NCBI GenBank assembly: GCA_027310325.1
Contig: DAIDBB010000093.1
Coordinates: 1-10,799, forward strand
From: a bacterium
Lineage (GTDB): Bacteria; Desulfobacterota; GWC2-55-46
Reading direction: 5' to 3'
DNA: 10,799 nt
Shown: piece after piece, positions 1 to 5,791 of the stretch
Layout of the letters: every line of letters begins with the position of its first letter
Position numbering within the stretch: position 1 is the stretch's first letter
Translations under genes and position numbers: made by a program
The notes under the pieces: model-generated
Told to the model about the DNA's origin: nothing
Databases searched by the model: none
The model's input: the letters and a program-made list of their open reading frames with translations, nothing else

Positions 1-762
1 GACGAGCAGCCGCTCGACAGAAACTACGCCACGTGGTTTCAGGAGCTGGTAGCCGCAAGGGAGCGCATCATGCGAGAGGTAAACGCGCGATACAGGACTG
101 ACCTCATAAGGGAGTTCGAGGGCCTGCTGGCCGCCGCTCCAAAGGCCGGCACGCCGAGGCAGGGGCTTGAGGAGAGGATGATCAGAAACGTCCTCCTCGA
201 GCTTATAGCTGTAGACGACTCGGCCGGAAGCCGCCGCCTTCTTATCGATTATTTCCGTTCGGCCGCGACCGCAACGGACCGGGTGGCGGCCCTCACCCTC
301 CTTAACCGCTCCGGCGAGCCGTCGCGCCGGAATATCCTCGAAGAGGTTTACAGCGACTGGCATGGGCATCTTAGCGGCTACGCCAATTATCTCCGGATCG
401 TATCGAGCGGTACAAGGGACGACGTCTTCGAGATGATAGAGGCGGAAAGGACGCGCCAGACCTTTGACGTCACGCAGCCAACCTGGTGCAGGGCGCTCTT
501 CCTCACGATGGCCTCCAACAACAAGATGGCATGGACAGATAAGGGCATAGAGTGGGTCGCGGACAAGGTCATATACCTTGCGCCGATAAACGGGACGATA
601 GCGAGCAGGCTCTTGAATACTTTTCAGCATGTGAAGAGCCTCAAGCCGGGGCTTCGCGACAAGGTGACAAGGGCCCTCGAACGGATCGTGAGGGAAGTCT
701 CCGACGAGACGAGCGCCGCCATCCACGGCCAGGCCTCGGCATATCTGGGAAGTAAACGGTAA
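1..762 (+). CDS. pepN: Aminopeptidase N, C-terminal part (5'-truncated by window edge)
   Basis: The reading frame is open from base 1 to the TAA at 760-762, so the internal ATG at 70 is not the start; the gene begins outside the window. The visible 253 residues are almost all helical and match, in order and spacing, the C-terminal ARM-like domain of E. coli-type PepN (M1 zinc aminopeptidase, DUF3458 C-terminal region). Recognisable landmarks are RNVLLELIA, the segment RVAALTLLNRSGEPSR, EEVYSDWHGH, and the stretch from NNKMAWTDKGIEWVADKV through NGTIASRLLNTF to LKPGLRDKVTRALERI. In the family this domain caps the catalytic chamber; the HExxH zinc site and GAMEN motif lie upstream and are not seen. 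PepN is a cytosolic aminopeptidase acting late in peptide degradation. A terminator follows 31 bp after the stop. The family assignment is from sequence resemblance recalled by eye. Confidence 0.88.
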   Translation, partial: DEQPLDRNYATWFQELVAARERIMREVNARYRTDLIREFEGLLAAAPKAGTPRQGLEERMIRNVLLELIAVDDSAGSRRLLIDYFRSAATATDRVAALTLLNRSGEPSRRNILEEVYSDWHGHLSGYANYLRIVSSGTRDDVFEMIEAERTRQTFDVTQPTWCRALFLTMASNNKMAWTDKGIEWVADKVIYLAPINGTIASRLLNTFQHVKSLKPGLRDKVTRALERIVREVSDETSAAIHGQASAYLGSKR

Positions 763-792
763 AAGCGGAAGGCTAAGGTTCGCTTCCTATTA

Positions 793-825
793 AATTAAAG
801 GGGCTTCCTTAAGCCCCCTTTAATT
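793..825. terminator. Bidirectional intrinsic terminator between pepN and the small minus-strand gene
   Basis: AATTAAAGGGGCTT (793-806), loop CCTT, then AAGCCCCCTTTAATT (811-825): a near-perfect stem with one extra C. A-rich and T-rich flanks give a U-tract in either direction. It lies between two convergent stop codons (760-762 on plus, 858-860 on minus), so it can serve both genes. Confidence 0.8.
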
Positions 826-857
826 ACGAACGGTTGGAAAAAACTTACGGATATGGA

Positions 858-1091
858 CTATTTTTTAAGTATCCTGCTTTTTGCCGAAACCTTCCTTTTT
901 CCCAACCTTCTATCGCCTATCGGCCCAAAACCATGCGCGCCGCCGGGCATGGCCTCAAATGTCCTGTCCCCAATTTCCAACAGAAGCTCGGCGTTCTCTC
1001 TTTCGAGACCGTTTCTCGGATAAACTATCCTTGTGGAGGTTACAGTCTCGTCATATTCTCCTGCTTCGGGTTTCTTCCTGTTTTTTAGCAT
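858..1091 (-). CDS. Small basic protein of unknown function (77 aa)
   Basis: I do not recognise this family. The start chosen is ATG at 1091, because GGAGGG at 1102-1097 lies five bases upstream; an in-frame GTG at 1097 overlaps that Shine-Dalgarno sequence and is less likely. The protein is hydrophilic, with a basic N-terminus (MLKNRKKPEAGEYDE), a central part that looks beta-rich (VTSTRIVYPR, AELLLEIGDRTFEAM), a GGAHGFGPIGDRR stretch and a Lys-rich tail. There is no signal peptide or membrane segment. Its codons (AGG, ATA, CTC, GAG, GGC) resemble those of neighbouring genes, and it has its own promoter, ribosome binding site and terminator, which is why I accept it over overlapping plus-strand frames. 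It could still be a chance ORF. Confidence 0.6.
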   Translation of the reverse strand: MLKNRKKPEAGEYDETVTSTRIVYPRNGLERENAELLLEIGDRTFEAMPGGAHGFGPIGDRRLGKRKVSAKSRILKK

Positions 1092-1153
1092 AAGCACCCT
1101 CCGGTTTTAAAACGTCTTAAATTTTAATCCCGAAACCCACCACTCCTATTTAA

Positions 1154-1182
1154 AATATAGAGCCTATAATGCCTCCGGTCAA
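1154..1182 (-). promoter_or_regulatory. Sigma70-type promoter for the small minus-strand gene
   Basis: Read on the minus strand: TTGACC (1182-1177), a 17-base spacer, then TATATT (1159-1154). The predicted start near 1147 leaves a 5' leader of about 56 bases before the ATG at 1091. Confidence 0.65.
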
Positions 1183-1329
1183 GTCACGGTTAGAGCAATA
1201 TCGGAAATTTAATAAAAAGAAGCTTCAAAATTAATTTTAAAAAAAAGGAGCAAAATCGGCGATATTCCGTTTAATAACATGCTTAACTTAAGCCGAGCAC
1301 GATCGCTAAAAAAGGCGCAAACGTATAGT

Positions 1330-1359
1330 TTGGAAAAACCGTGAAATTCTTGGTATACT
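1330..1359 (+). promoter_or_regulatory. Probable promoter of the propeptide-protease operon
   Basis: TTGGAA (1330-1335), an 18-base spacer, TATACT (1354-1359). Predicted transcription start near 1366, giving a leader of about 45 bases to the ATG at 1411. The -35 box is weak and the spacer one base over optimum. Confidence 0.5.
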
Positions 1360-1410
1360 GCCCTTATGTTCCGGCTCCTCGGATAACTCCCGGCTGTATA
1401 AAGGGCTCAG

Positions 1411-1785
1411 ATGTTACACCGAAAGGGTTTTTGGAAATCAGTATTTTTCTTTTTTCTCTTTTTTTACGGCTGCGCGGCCTTCGGAGGAAAAGAGAATAGC
1501 CACCTGCCGGAAAAAGGACCTGCCAGGATAGACCCCGCAATTATGGCGGACCTCGAAGGACTTAAATCGGGCCGGATTCCCGACCGTGAAATTGACGTCC
1601 TTATCCGGACCGAAAGGGGGCTAACGGAGGGCGAACGGACGGCCCTTGAAAGAAATGGCGTAGTTATAAACTCCTCGATAGGGAACGTCCTGTCCGCACG
1701 GGTCCGCCTCGGCTCGATAGAGGACATTTCAAGGCTTGAGTTCGTCACCTATATCGAAAAGGCAAGAAAACAACGTTTACGGTAA
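1411..1785 (+). CDS. Exported stand-alone protease propeptide-like protein (possible lipoprotein, 124 aa)
   Basis: The ATG has AAGGG five bases upstream (1401-1405). Residues 1-20 form a signal peptide: a basic start (HRKGFWK), then a Phe-rich core ending FFYG-C21. The Cys could be lipidated, but Phe at -3 makes the lipobox weak. After a short linker, residues 41-124 resemble the propeptide of the protease encoded next door. Both begin with an Asp-Pro-Ala motif (DPAI at 41, DPAL at 31 of the protease). Both have a beta strand with Val/Leu-rich spacing (IDVLIRTE versus VETLVKFQ), then IG/VG, a Ser-x-Leu stretch, VTYIE/VVYIE, and a basic RLR/RRL end. This protein stops exactly where the protease's catalytic domain would start. 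Subtilase propeptides (inhibitor I9-like fold) fold and inhibit their enzyme, so I infer a trans-acting inhibitor or chaperone of the protease, 11 bases downstream in another frame. Function is untested. Confidence 0.7.
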   Translation: MLHRKGFWKSVFFFFLFFYGCAAFGGKENSHLPEKGPARIDPAIMADLEGLKSGRIPDREIDVLIRTERGLTEGERTALERNGVVINSSIGNVLSARVRLGSIEDISRLEFVTYIEKARKQRLR

Positions 1786-1796
1786 CGGTCGTCGGG

Positions 1797-4067
1797 ATGA
1801 AGATCCGTACAAGTCTATTTACGCTTTTTTTCCTTTCATCGATTCTAACGGCCTCCGAGGGCCTTTGCGCCACATCCGCAAAGATGGACCCTGCCCTTAC
1901 AATAGTCTCGCAGACAGGTGTTGCCCCGGCTTCGGCAAAGGCAACGCTAAAATCCCTTTCTCCCGGCCAGGGGCCATTTGTAGAGACCCTCGTCAAATTC
2001 CAGGGGAGCCTTTCAGGGGTTGAGGCGCTCGGGGGCCGCGTGAGATCGATAGTCGGGGACATCGCGACGATGGATTTGCCCGTCAAGGCCCTCTCTCAAG
2101 TCTCCAATCTTACGAACGTCGTTTATATCGAATCATCAAAAAGGGTAAAAAGGCGCCTTAACGCGAGCGTCCCGGATACAGGGGCAAATCTACTTAGAAG
2201 CGGCACGCCCCCGAACTGGTCCGGGGCCACGGGAAAGGGCGTTGTCATCGGGATAATAGATTCCGGGATAGACCTCAGCCACAAGGACTTCAAGGACTCC
2301 TGCGGCAATACCAGGATCATTTCTGTCTGGGACCAGGCCGCGGCCTCGGGCGCCCCGCCGGCGGGATACACTTACGGCAAAGAATGCACACAGGCCGACA
2401 TCGCCGCCGGCAAATGCGGCGAGACAGATACAGACGGACACGGGACGCATGTCGCCGGGATAGCCGCGGGTAACGGCTCGGCGGGTTCCACCCCTTATAA
2501 GTACGCGGGGATGGCCCCGGAGGCGGACATAATAGTCGTCAATTCCCTCAACAGCAACGTCACCCTGACCACAGCCACCGTCACGGACGCCATAAGCTAC
2601 ATTCAATCGAAGGCCGCCGCCCTCGGAGAGCCTTCTGTTATAAACTTAAGCTTCGGCGGGCACGTGGACCCGCATGACGGCACCTCTGCCTTCGAGCAGG
2701 TCCTCGATAACGCCTCAGGCGCAGGGAGCGTCCTTGTCTGCGCCGCGGGCAACGAGGCCGATAAGAGTATCCACGCGAGCGGAACTGTCGCAAACGGAGG
2801 CACGACGACGGTTAATTTCAGCGTCCCCGCTGCCGGAAGAGACCTCCAGGACTTTGACCTGTGGTACGCAGGTGCAGACCAGATGGCGATATCTCTTAAC
2901 TTCGGGAGTACCTGCGCGGTCGGCCCCGTAAATCCGGGTACCGTCAAACAATTTACTACGACATGCGGGAGAATAACCATCGCAAACTCGGGCGGGGTAA
3001 ATCCCGCCAACGGCGATAACGAGATCTACGTGACGATCGACAATAACAACGGGGCGAATCCCATTTCACAGGGGACGTGGTCGTTTACACTCACGGGAAC
3101 CTCGGCGACAAATGGGAGGTTCGACGTATGGATTGACGATACCGTAACTACTAACGGCACGTTCAATGACCACGTCGACGCGTCTATAACATTAGATGAC
3201 TGCGGCACAGCTACAAAGCCTTTATCCGTCGGAGCTTACGTTACGAAGACCAGCTGGACGGACAAAAACGGCTATCTGGAGGCAATCGCCGGCACTGTGG
3301 GAGCCATCACCACTTTCAGCAGCCTGGGCCCCAGGCGCTCGTGCAGCAACACCGCAAACTGTCCACAGGTCCAAAAGCCCGATATGACCGCGCCCGGTTA
3401 TGTGATAATGTCTTCTTATTCAGCGCAGACGTCCGCGCCTGACCCTGCCTTTATCGACCCGGACGGCGCCCATGTTATTGAAGCCGGCACAAGCATGTCC
3501 GCGCCGCACGTGGCCGGGGCCGTTGCGCTTATTCTCGAGAAGTCGCCTTCGCTTACATACGCCCAGGTTAAAAACTACCTGACATCGAAAACAAAGACGG
3601 ATTCCAATACGGGCGCTGTCCCGAACAATACCTGGGGCTATGGAAAACTCGACGCTTATGCCGCTTTTAACGCCGTCCCCGGGTCGCTGCCTTCATCCGG
3701 CGGCCAGGCAGCCTGCACCAACAAGACCGCAGGCGGTGGTAGTGGCGGCGGTGGGGGAGGCTGCTTCATAGCGACGGCGGCCTACGGCTCTTACCTCGAC
3801 CATCATGTAGTGGTCTTAAGGGAGTTCAGGGACGGGTATCTCCTCACGAACAGGCCCGGAAGGGCGTTTGTGGGCCTCTATTACAGGTTTTCTCCGCCCG
3901 CCGCAGACTTCATAAAGAGGCATGAGGCGCTCAGAGCTTCCGTGCGCTTCGCCCTCGCCCCACTCGTATACGGCATAGAGTACCCCGGAGCCGCCGTCGC
4001 GATCATATTTTTCGGAGCGGTCGTTTTCATCCCGTTGCGTTCGAGGATCAAAAAACACAAGCCATAA
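1797..4067 (+). CDS. Secreted subtilisin-family (S8) serine protease with CFI-box C-terminal anchor
   Basis: 756 residues. A signal peptide (1 to about 25, ending GLCA) is followed by an I9-like propeptide (about 29-120) ending in a basic SKRVKRR stretch that could be the processing site. The catalytic domain holds Asp155 (IGIIDSGID), His215 (DGHGTHVAG), oxyanion Asn319 (CAAGNE) and Ser566 (GTSMSAPHVAG), so it should be active. Residues about 325-465, between Asn319 and Ser566, form a beta-rich, Gly/Thr/Asn-rich insertion like those of S8 enzymes with an inserted jelly-roll domain. A Gly linker (646-655) leads to CFIATAAYGS (656-665), the hallmark of CFI-box-CTERM proteins, then an amphipathic region, a hydrophobic helix (about 730-747) and a basic tail RSRIKKHKP, a layout suggesting sorting or anchoring at the envelope. 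No clear Shine-Dalgarno precedes the ATG, so translation may be coupled to the upstream gene. A terminator follows. Substrate unknown. Confidence 0.92.
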   Translation: MKIRTSLFTLFFLSSILTASEGLCATSAKMDPALTIVSQTGVAPASAKATLKSLSPGQGPFVETLVKFQGSLSGVEALGGRVRSIVGDIATMDLPVKALSQVSNLTNVVYIESSKRVKRRLNASVPDTGANLLRSGTPPNWSGATGKGVVIGIIDSGIDLSHKDFKDSCGNTRIISVWDQAAASGAPPAGYTYGKECTQADIAAGKCGETDTDGHGTHVAGIAAGNGSAGSTPYKYAGMAPEADIIVVNSLNSNVTLTTATVTDAISYIQSKAAALGEPSVINLSFGGHVDPHDGTSAFEQVLDNASGAGSVLVCAAGNEADKSIHASGTVANGGTTTVNFSVPAAGRDLQDFDLWYAGADQMAISLNFGSTCAVGPVNPGTVKQFTTTCGRITIANSGGVNPANGDNEIYVTIDNNNGANPISQGTWSFTLTGTSATNGRFDVWIDDTVTTNGTFNDHVDASITLDDCGTATKPLSVGAYVTKTSWTDKNGYLEAIAGTVGAITTFSSLGPRRSCSNTANCPQVQKPDMTAPGYVIMSSYSAQTSAPDPAFIDPDGAHVIEAGTSMSAPHVAGAVALILEKSPSLTYAQVKNYLTSKTKTDSNTGAVPNNTWGYGKLDAYAAFNAVPGSLPSSGGQAACTNKTAGGGSGGGGGGCFIATAAYGSYLDHHVVVLREFRDGYLLTNRPGRAFVGLYYRFSPPAADFIKRHEALRASVRFALAPLVYGIEYPGAAVAIIFFGAVVFIPLRSRIKKHKP

Positions 4068-4085
4068 GATGGGGCAAAAATAAAA

Positions 4086-4109
4086 GGGGCCCGTCTTTTG
4101 GCGGGCCCC
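4086..4109. terminator. Strong bidirectional terminator
   Basis: GGGGCCCGTC, loop TTTT, GGCGGGCCCC: a 10-bp stem including one G-T pair. On the minus strand it is followed by CTTTTATTTTT, an excellent U-tract for the gene ending at 4135; on the plus strand the tail (GTATTATTA) is weaker but adequate for the protease gene. Confidence 0.85.
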
Positions 4110-4134
4110 GTATTATTACGTCAGGTCGAAGATT

Positions 4135-4764
4135 TTAATGAGGCAGGGCCTGGAAAAATTCGGGGAGCTGTTCCACGAGCGATCTCAGGAGCTCGAAGGC
4201 GATCTGGCGGACGGAGGCGAATTCTATCTGCGCGTCATAGGGGGTGCCTCCGGTTATATCGGCAACCGGCCCGTTAAAGTAGGCCTGGGTCAACCTGTTG
4301 TAAGCCGCGTCGAGCTTTAATTCCACAGGCCCGCCTACGGAGTTGGCGACGTTAAGGACGATCGCGGCGCGCGTCAGTTTGACCTTCTTTTCGGGGTCGG
4401 CTACCGCGACCTTGTTCCACCACTCCTTGAAAGTCACCTTCTTCATCTGTATCCGGGGGTTGAGTCCCAGCCTCGGCGCGTACCTCGGCTTGGGCCCGCC
4501 TATGGTAACGACCGCCAGCCCGCTGAACGGGAGTCCGACCTCCGGCCTGTAGTCCGGGCATTCGTCGTAAAACAGGATGTCCTTGCGGCCAAGTCTCGTC
4601 AATAGCGAGGGGGCCTGGTCCATGTCATGGACGAGTATCCTTATGCAGACGGCGAGCCGCTTGGCCTCCCCGGGGACGCCGAGGTCGAACGCATCGCAGG
4701 AATCCTTCATGAACTTGACCACGTCCCTGAGGTATCCCTTCAGATCCTTTTCATCGATAGTCAT
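4135..4764 (-). CDS. Conserved protein of unknown function (209 aa)
   Basis: The open frame runs back to 5013, but that extension overlaps the methyltransferase gene and reads as low-complexity sequence. I place the start at the ATG at 4764, which has GGAG seven bases upstream. The protein is soluble, with an alpha-helical N-terminus (KDLKGYLRDVVKFMKDSCDAFD) and a beta-rich middle (LAVVTIGG). FKEWWN lies at 112-117, followed by RAAIVLNVANSVGGPVELKLDAAY at 132-155. That arrangement resembles a widespread uncharacterised family I recall with an FxxWWN segment, a conserved Arg, then AN-x-x-GGAHVD. Here the last part is GGPVE, so a His/Asp pair is absent. No function can be assigned. It lies 94 bases downstream of the methyltransferase gene and may be partly co-transcribed with it, but it has a possible promoter of its own. 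Confidence 0.8.
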   Translation of the reverse strand: MTIDEKDLKGYLRDVVKFMKDSCDAFDLGVPGEAKRLAVCIRILVHDMDQAPSLLTRLGRKDILFYDECPDYRPEVGLPFSGLAVVTIGGPKPRYAPRLGLNPRIQMKKVTFKEWWNKVAVADPEKKVKLTRAAIVLNVANSVGGPVELKLDAAYNRLTQAYFNGPVADITGGTPYDAQIEFASVRQIAFELLRSLVEQLPEFFQALPH

Positions 4765-4798
4765 CTTTAAGCTCCATTTCGTCAATCTGATATGGCTA

Positions 4799-4826
4799 AT
4801 AATACTATATTTCCATATAACCTCAA
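4799..4826 (-). promoter_or_regulatory. Possible promoter for the 209-aa conserved protein
   Basis: On the minus strand: TTGAGG (4826-4821), a 16-base spacer, TATTAT (4804-4799), in an AT-rich gap between the methyltransferase stop and the ATG at 4764. The spacer is one base short of optimum. Confidence 0.45.
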
Positions 4827-4858
4827 AATAAAAATCTACGCGGCCCTGTGCTTGCTTT

Positions 4859-5557
4859 TCATCGGCTCGCGTTATTTTTGAGCCTGAGCATCTGTGTCGC
4901 GCCGGACTGGAACTCGAACCCCGTATCGACCATTTCGGCTTCGATCCCCTTGGAGCGGAGAAATGAAATCGTCTCATGCAGCTCAGGATACGTTTTTGAA
5001 TCAAGCCCCACAAGGGGAAATATCCTCACTTCGTCCCCTACCCTCGCCAGCTCCAAAAGGCTTTTCCTGTGAAATTCAGGGTCAAGCCTGTCGCCATAGA
5101 GAAATAAAAGATGGCCCGAAAGGACGAGAGAAAAGCTCCTGTCCGGGAACGGGAGATGAGGCAACGCGCCACTGACGTAGCGCTCTTTTTCTCGCCCTTC
5201 GGCGAACCGCGCGGCGAACCTCTCAAGCGCGGCCCTTCGCTGCCGGATGACCTCCACTTTATCCCTGTAATAGTTCCATGTATAAAGGTGGCTTACTTTG
5301 TCGAACTCGTCAAAGACATGTTGGATGTCTTCGTTGCCTTTCCTTACGAGCTCTTCAACCTGCTGGTCATAGAGGATATCGCACGCCGTTACGTCAAAGC
5401 CTGATTCATTCGCCTCCGCGGCGAACGACGAGGCCCCGGCCGGACAGTCGAGTACAGGGCCTTTCGCCAGGGCATTCTCATCGAAGCCGAATATCTTCAA
5501 ATACTCGGCGTAAGTCCTGCCTAAAAAGGCTATTCTATCTATGTTCAAGCGTTCCAT
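4859..5557 (-). CDS. Class I SAM-dependent methyltransferase, substrate unknown (232 aa)
   Basis: The fold is a Rossmann-type methyltransferase. Motif I is VLDCPAGASSF (35-45, the Gly-containing SAM loop), Asp60 ends strand beta-2 (VTACD), and the post-III region LPFPDRSFSLVLSGHLLFLY (135-154) is typical of class I enzymes. The tail contains LELARVGDEVRIFPL (168-182). The whole sequence matches a widespread bacterial family, recalled from its LDCPAGA...DVTACDI and DRLD-x-EFH patterns, annotated only as SAM-dependent methyltransferase. No target (small molecule, RNA or protein) can be inferred. The ATG at 5557 has a GGGGG Shine-Dalgarno eight bases upstream. The gene sits directly behind the Trp-codon leader and terminator described below, so its expression is probably controlled by transcriptional read-through. 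A 94-base gap without an obvious terminator leads to the next gene. Confidence 0.88.
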   Translation of the reverse strand: MERLNIDRIAFLGRTYAEYLKIFGFDENALAKGPVLDCPAGASSFAAEANESGFDVTACDILYDQQVEELVRKGNEDIQHVFDEFDKVSHLYTWNYYRDKVEVIRQRRAALERFAARFAEGREKERYVSGALPHLPFPDRSFSLVLSGHLLFLYGDRLDPEFHRKSLLELARVGDEVRIFPLVGLDSKTYPELHETISFLRSKGIEAEMVDTGFEFQSGATQMLRLKNNASR

Positions 5558-5580
5558 CTTTTTTTCCCCCTTTCAATAAA

Positions 5581-5612
5581 AAGGGCCGCGGACATATTAC
5601 CCCGCGGCCCTT
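5581..5612 (-). terminator. Intrinsic terminator in the methyltransferase leader (putative attenuator)
   Basis: AAGGGCCGCGG (5612-5602), a 10-base loop, CCGCGGCCCTT (5591-5581) on the minus strand: an 11-bp perfect GC-rich stem followed by TTTATTG, so the U-run points minus-ward. It lies between the leader promoter and the methyltransferase ATG, and no other minus-strand gene ends here, so it either attenuates the methyltransferase or ends a small RNA. Confidence 0.8.
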
Positions 5613-5659
5613 TGGTGGTTATTAATCCTTAGTTAGGCGATAGACCACCATCGGACCGC
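5604..5659 (-). promoter_or_regulatory. Putative antiterminator hairpin overlapping the terminator stem
   Basis: On the minus strand GCGGTCC (5659-5653) can pair with GGGCCGC (5610-5604), and after a 2x2 internal loop TGGTGGT (5650-5644) pairs with ACCACCA (5619-5613). GGGCCGC is the ascending arm of the terminator, so the two structures exclude each other. TGGTGG are the tandem Trp codons of the leader ORF. Pairing was worked out by hand; no folding energy was computed. Confidence 0.55.
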
Positions 5660-5716
5660 TGCGCGCCAGGCGGCCATTATGAGCCCATGGGCTGAGAGCA
5701 AGGAAATATTTAACAT
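5633..5716 (-). CDS. Putative Trp-rich leader peptide (27 aa, or 14 aa from an internal ATG)
   Basis: A short ORF runs from ATG at 5716 to TAA at 5635-5633. Its predicted transcript begins at or within a base of that ATG, so translation may be leaderless. An internal in-frame ATG at 5677 would give MAAWRAAVRWWSIA. Three of the last eleven codons are Trp (5668-5666 and the tandem pair 5650-5645). The stop lies 21 bases before the terminator stem. Length, tandem Trp codons and position are those of an attenuator leader such as trpL, although the downstream gene is a methyltransferase, not a known Trp gene. Neither start has a clear Shine-Dalgarno sequence, so translation is inferred. Confidence 0.5.
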   Translation of the reverse strand: MLNISLLSAHGLIMAAWRAAVRWWSIA

Positions 5717-5722
5717 GGGCAC

Positions 5723-5752
5723 AGTATAATTCCGGCTGCTTTTTCATGTCAA
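5723..5752 (-). promoter_or_regulatory. Strong sigma70-type promoter of the leader/methyltransferase transcript
   Basis: On the minus strand: consensus TTGACA (5752-5747), an 18-base spacer, TATACT (5728-5723). Predicted start is about 5716. It faces away from arfB, whose ATG is 40 bases from the -35 box. Confidence 0.75.
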
Positions 5753-5791
5753 GGTATTAATTGTTACGGCGATAGTGTAAAATAAAGAAAT

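Larger units (their letters stand above)
1092..1410. other. AT-rich divergent intergenic region, no convincing gene
   Basis: These 319 bases separate the small minus-strand gene from the propeptide-protease pair and hold a promoter facing each way. Between the promoters lie three short palindromes: GAAGCTTC (1219-1226) directly followed by AAAATTAATTTT (1227-1238), and GCTTAA-C-TTAAGC (1281-1293). The last ends 36 bases upstream of the plus-strand -35 box, a plausible operator position, but no binding protein can be named. AAGGAG around 1244-1249 resembles a ribosome binding site but no usable start codon follows at a suitable distance. Confidence 0.5.

Noticed and set aside
834..1093. Plus-strand frames overlapping the small minus-strand gene
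   Set aside because: They are Phe/Ser/Pro/Cys-rich with codons unlike the neighbours and lack ribosome binding sites; the minus strand has all the signals.
1165..1170. Perfect TATAAT as a plus-strand -10 box
   Set aside because: No -35-like hexamer lies 16-18 bases upstream (ACTCCT at 1142-1147), and no plus-strand gene starts nearby; the sequence falls inside the minus-strand promoter.
1411..4067. The small protein and the protease as one gene broken by a frameshift
   Set aside because: Each reading frame has its own signal peptide and its own propeptide-like domain, and the first ends with a clean stop 11 bases before the second ATG. A frameshift would not duplicate both elements.
4765..5013. 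N-terminal extension of the 209-aa conserved protein on the minus strand
   Set aside because: It would overlap the methyltransferase coding region, reads as Ser/Arg-rich low-complexity sequence, and the ATG at 4764 has a good ribosome binding site.
5592..5632. Canonical trp-style 2:3 antiterminator between the segment after the leader stop and the terminator loop
   Set aside because: Hand pairing gives only short, interrupted matches; the GCGGTCC/GGGCCGC plus TGGTGGT/ACCACCA stem is far better, so the mechanism, if real, is not the textbook one.
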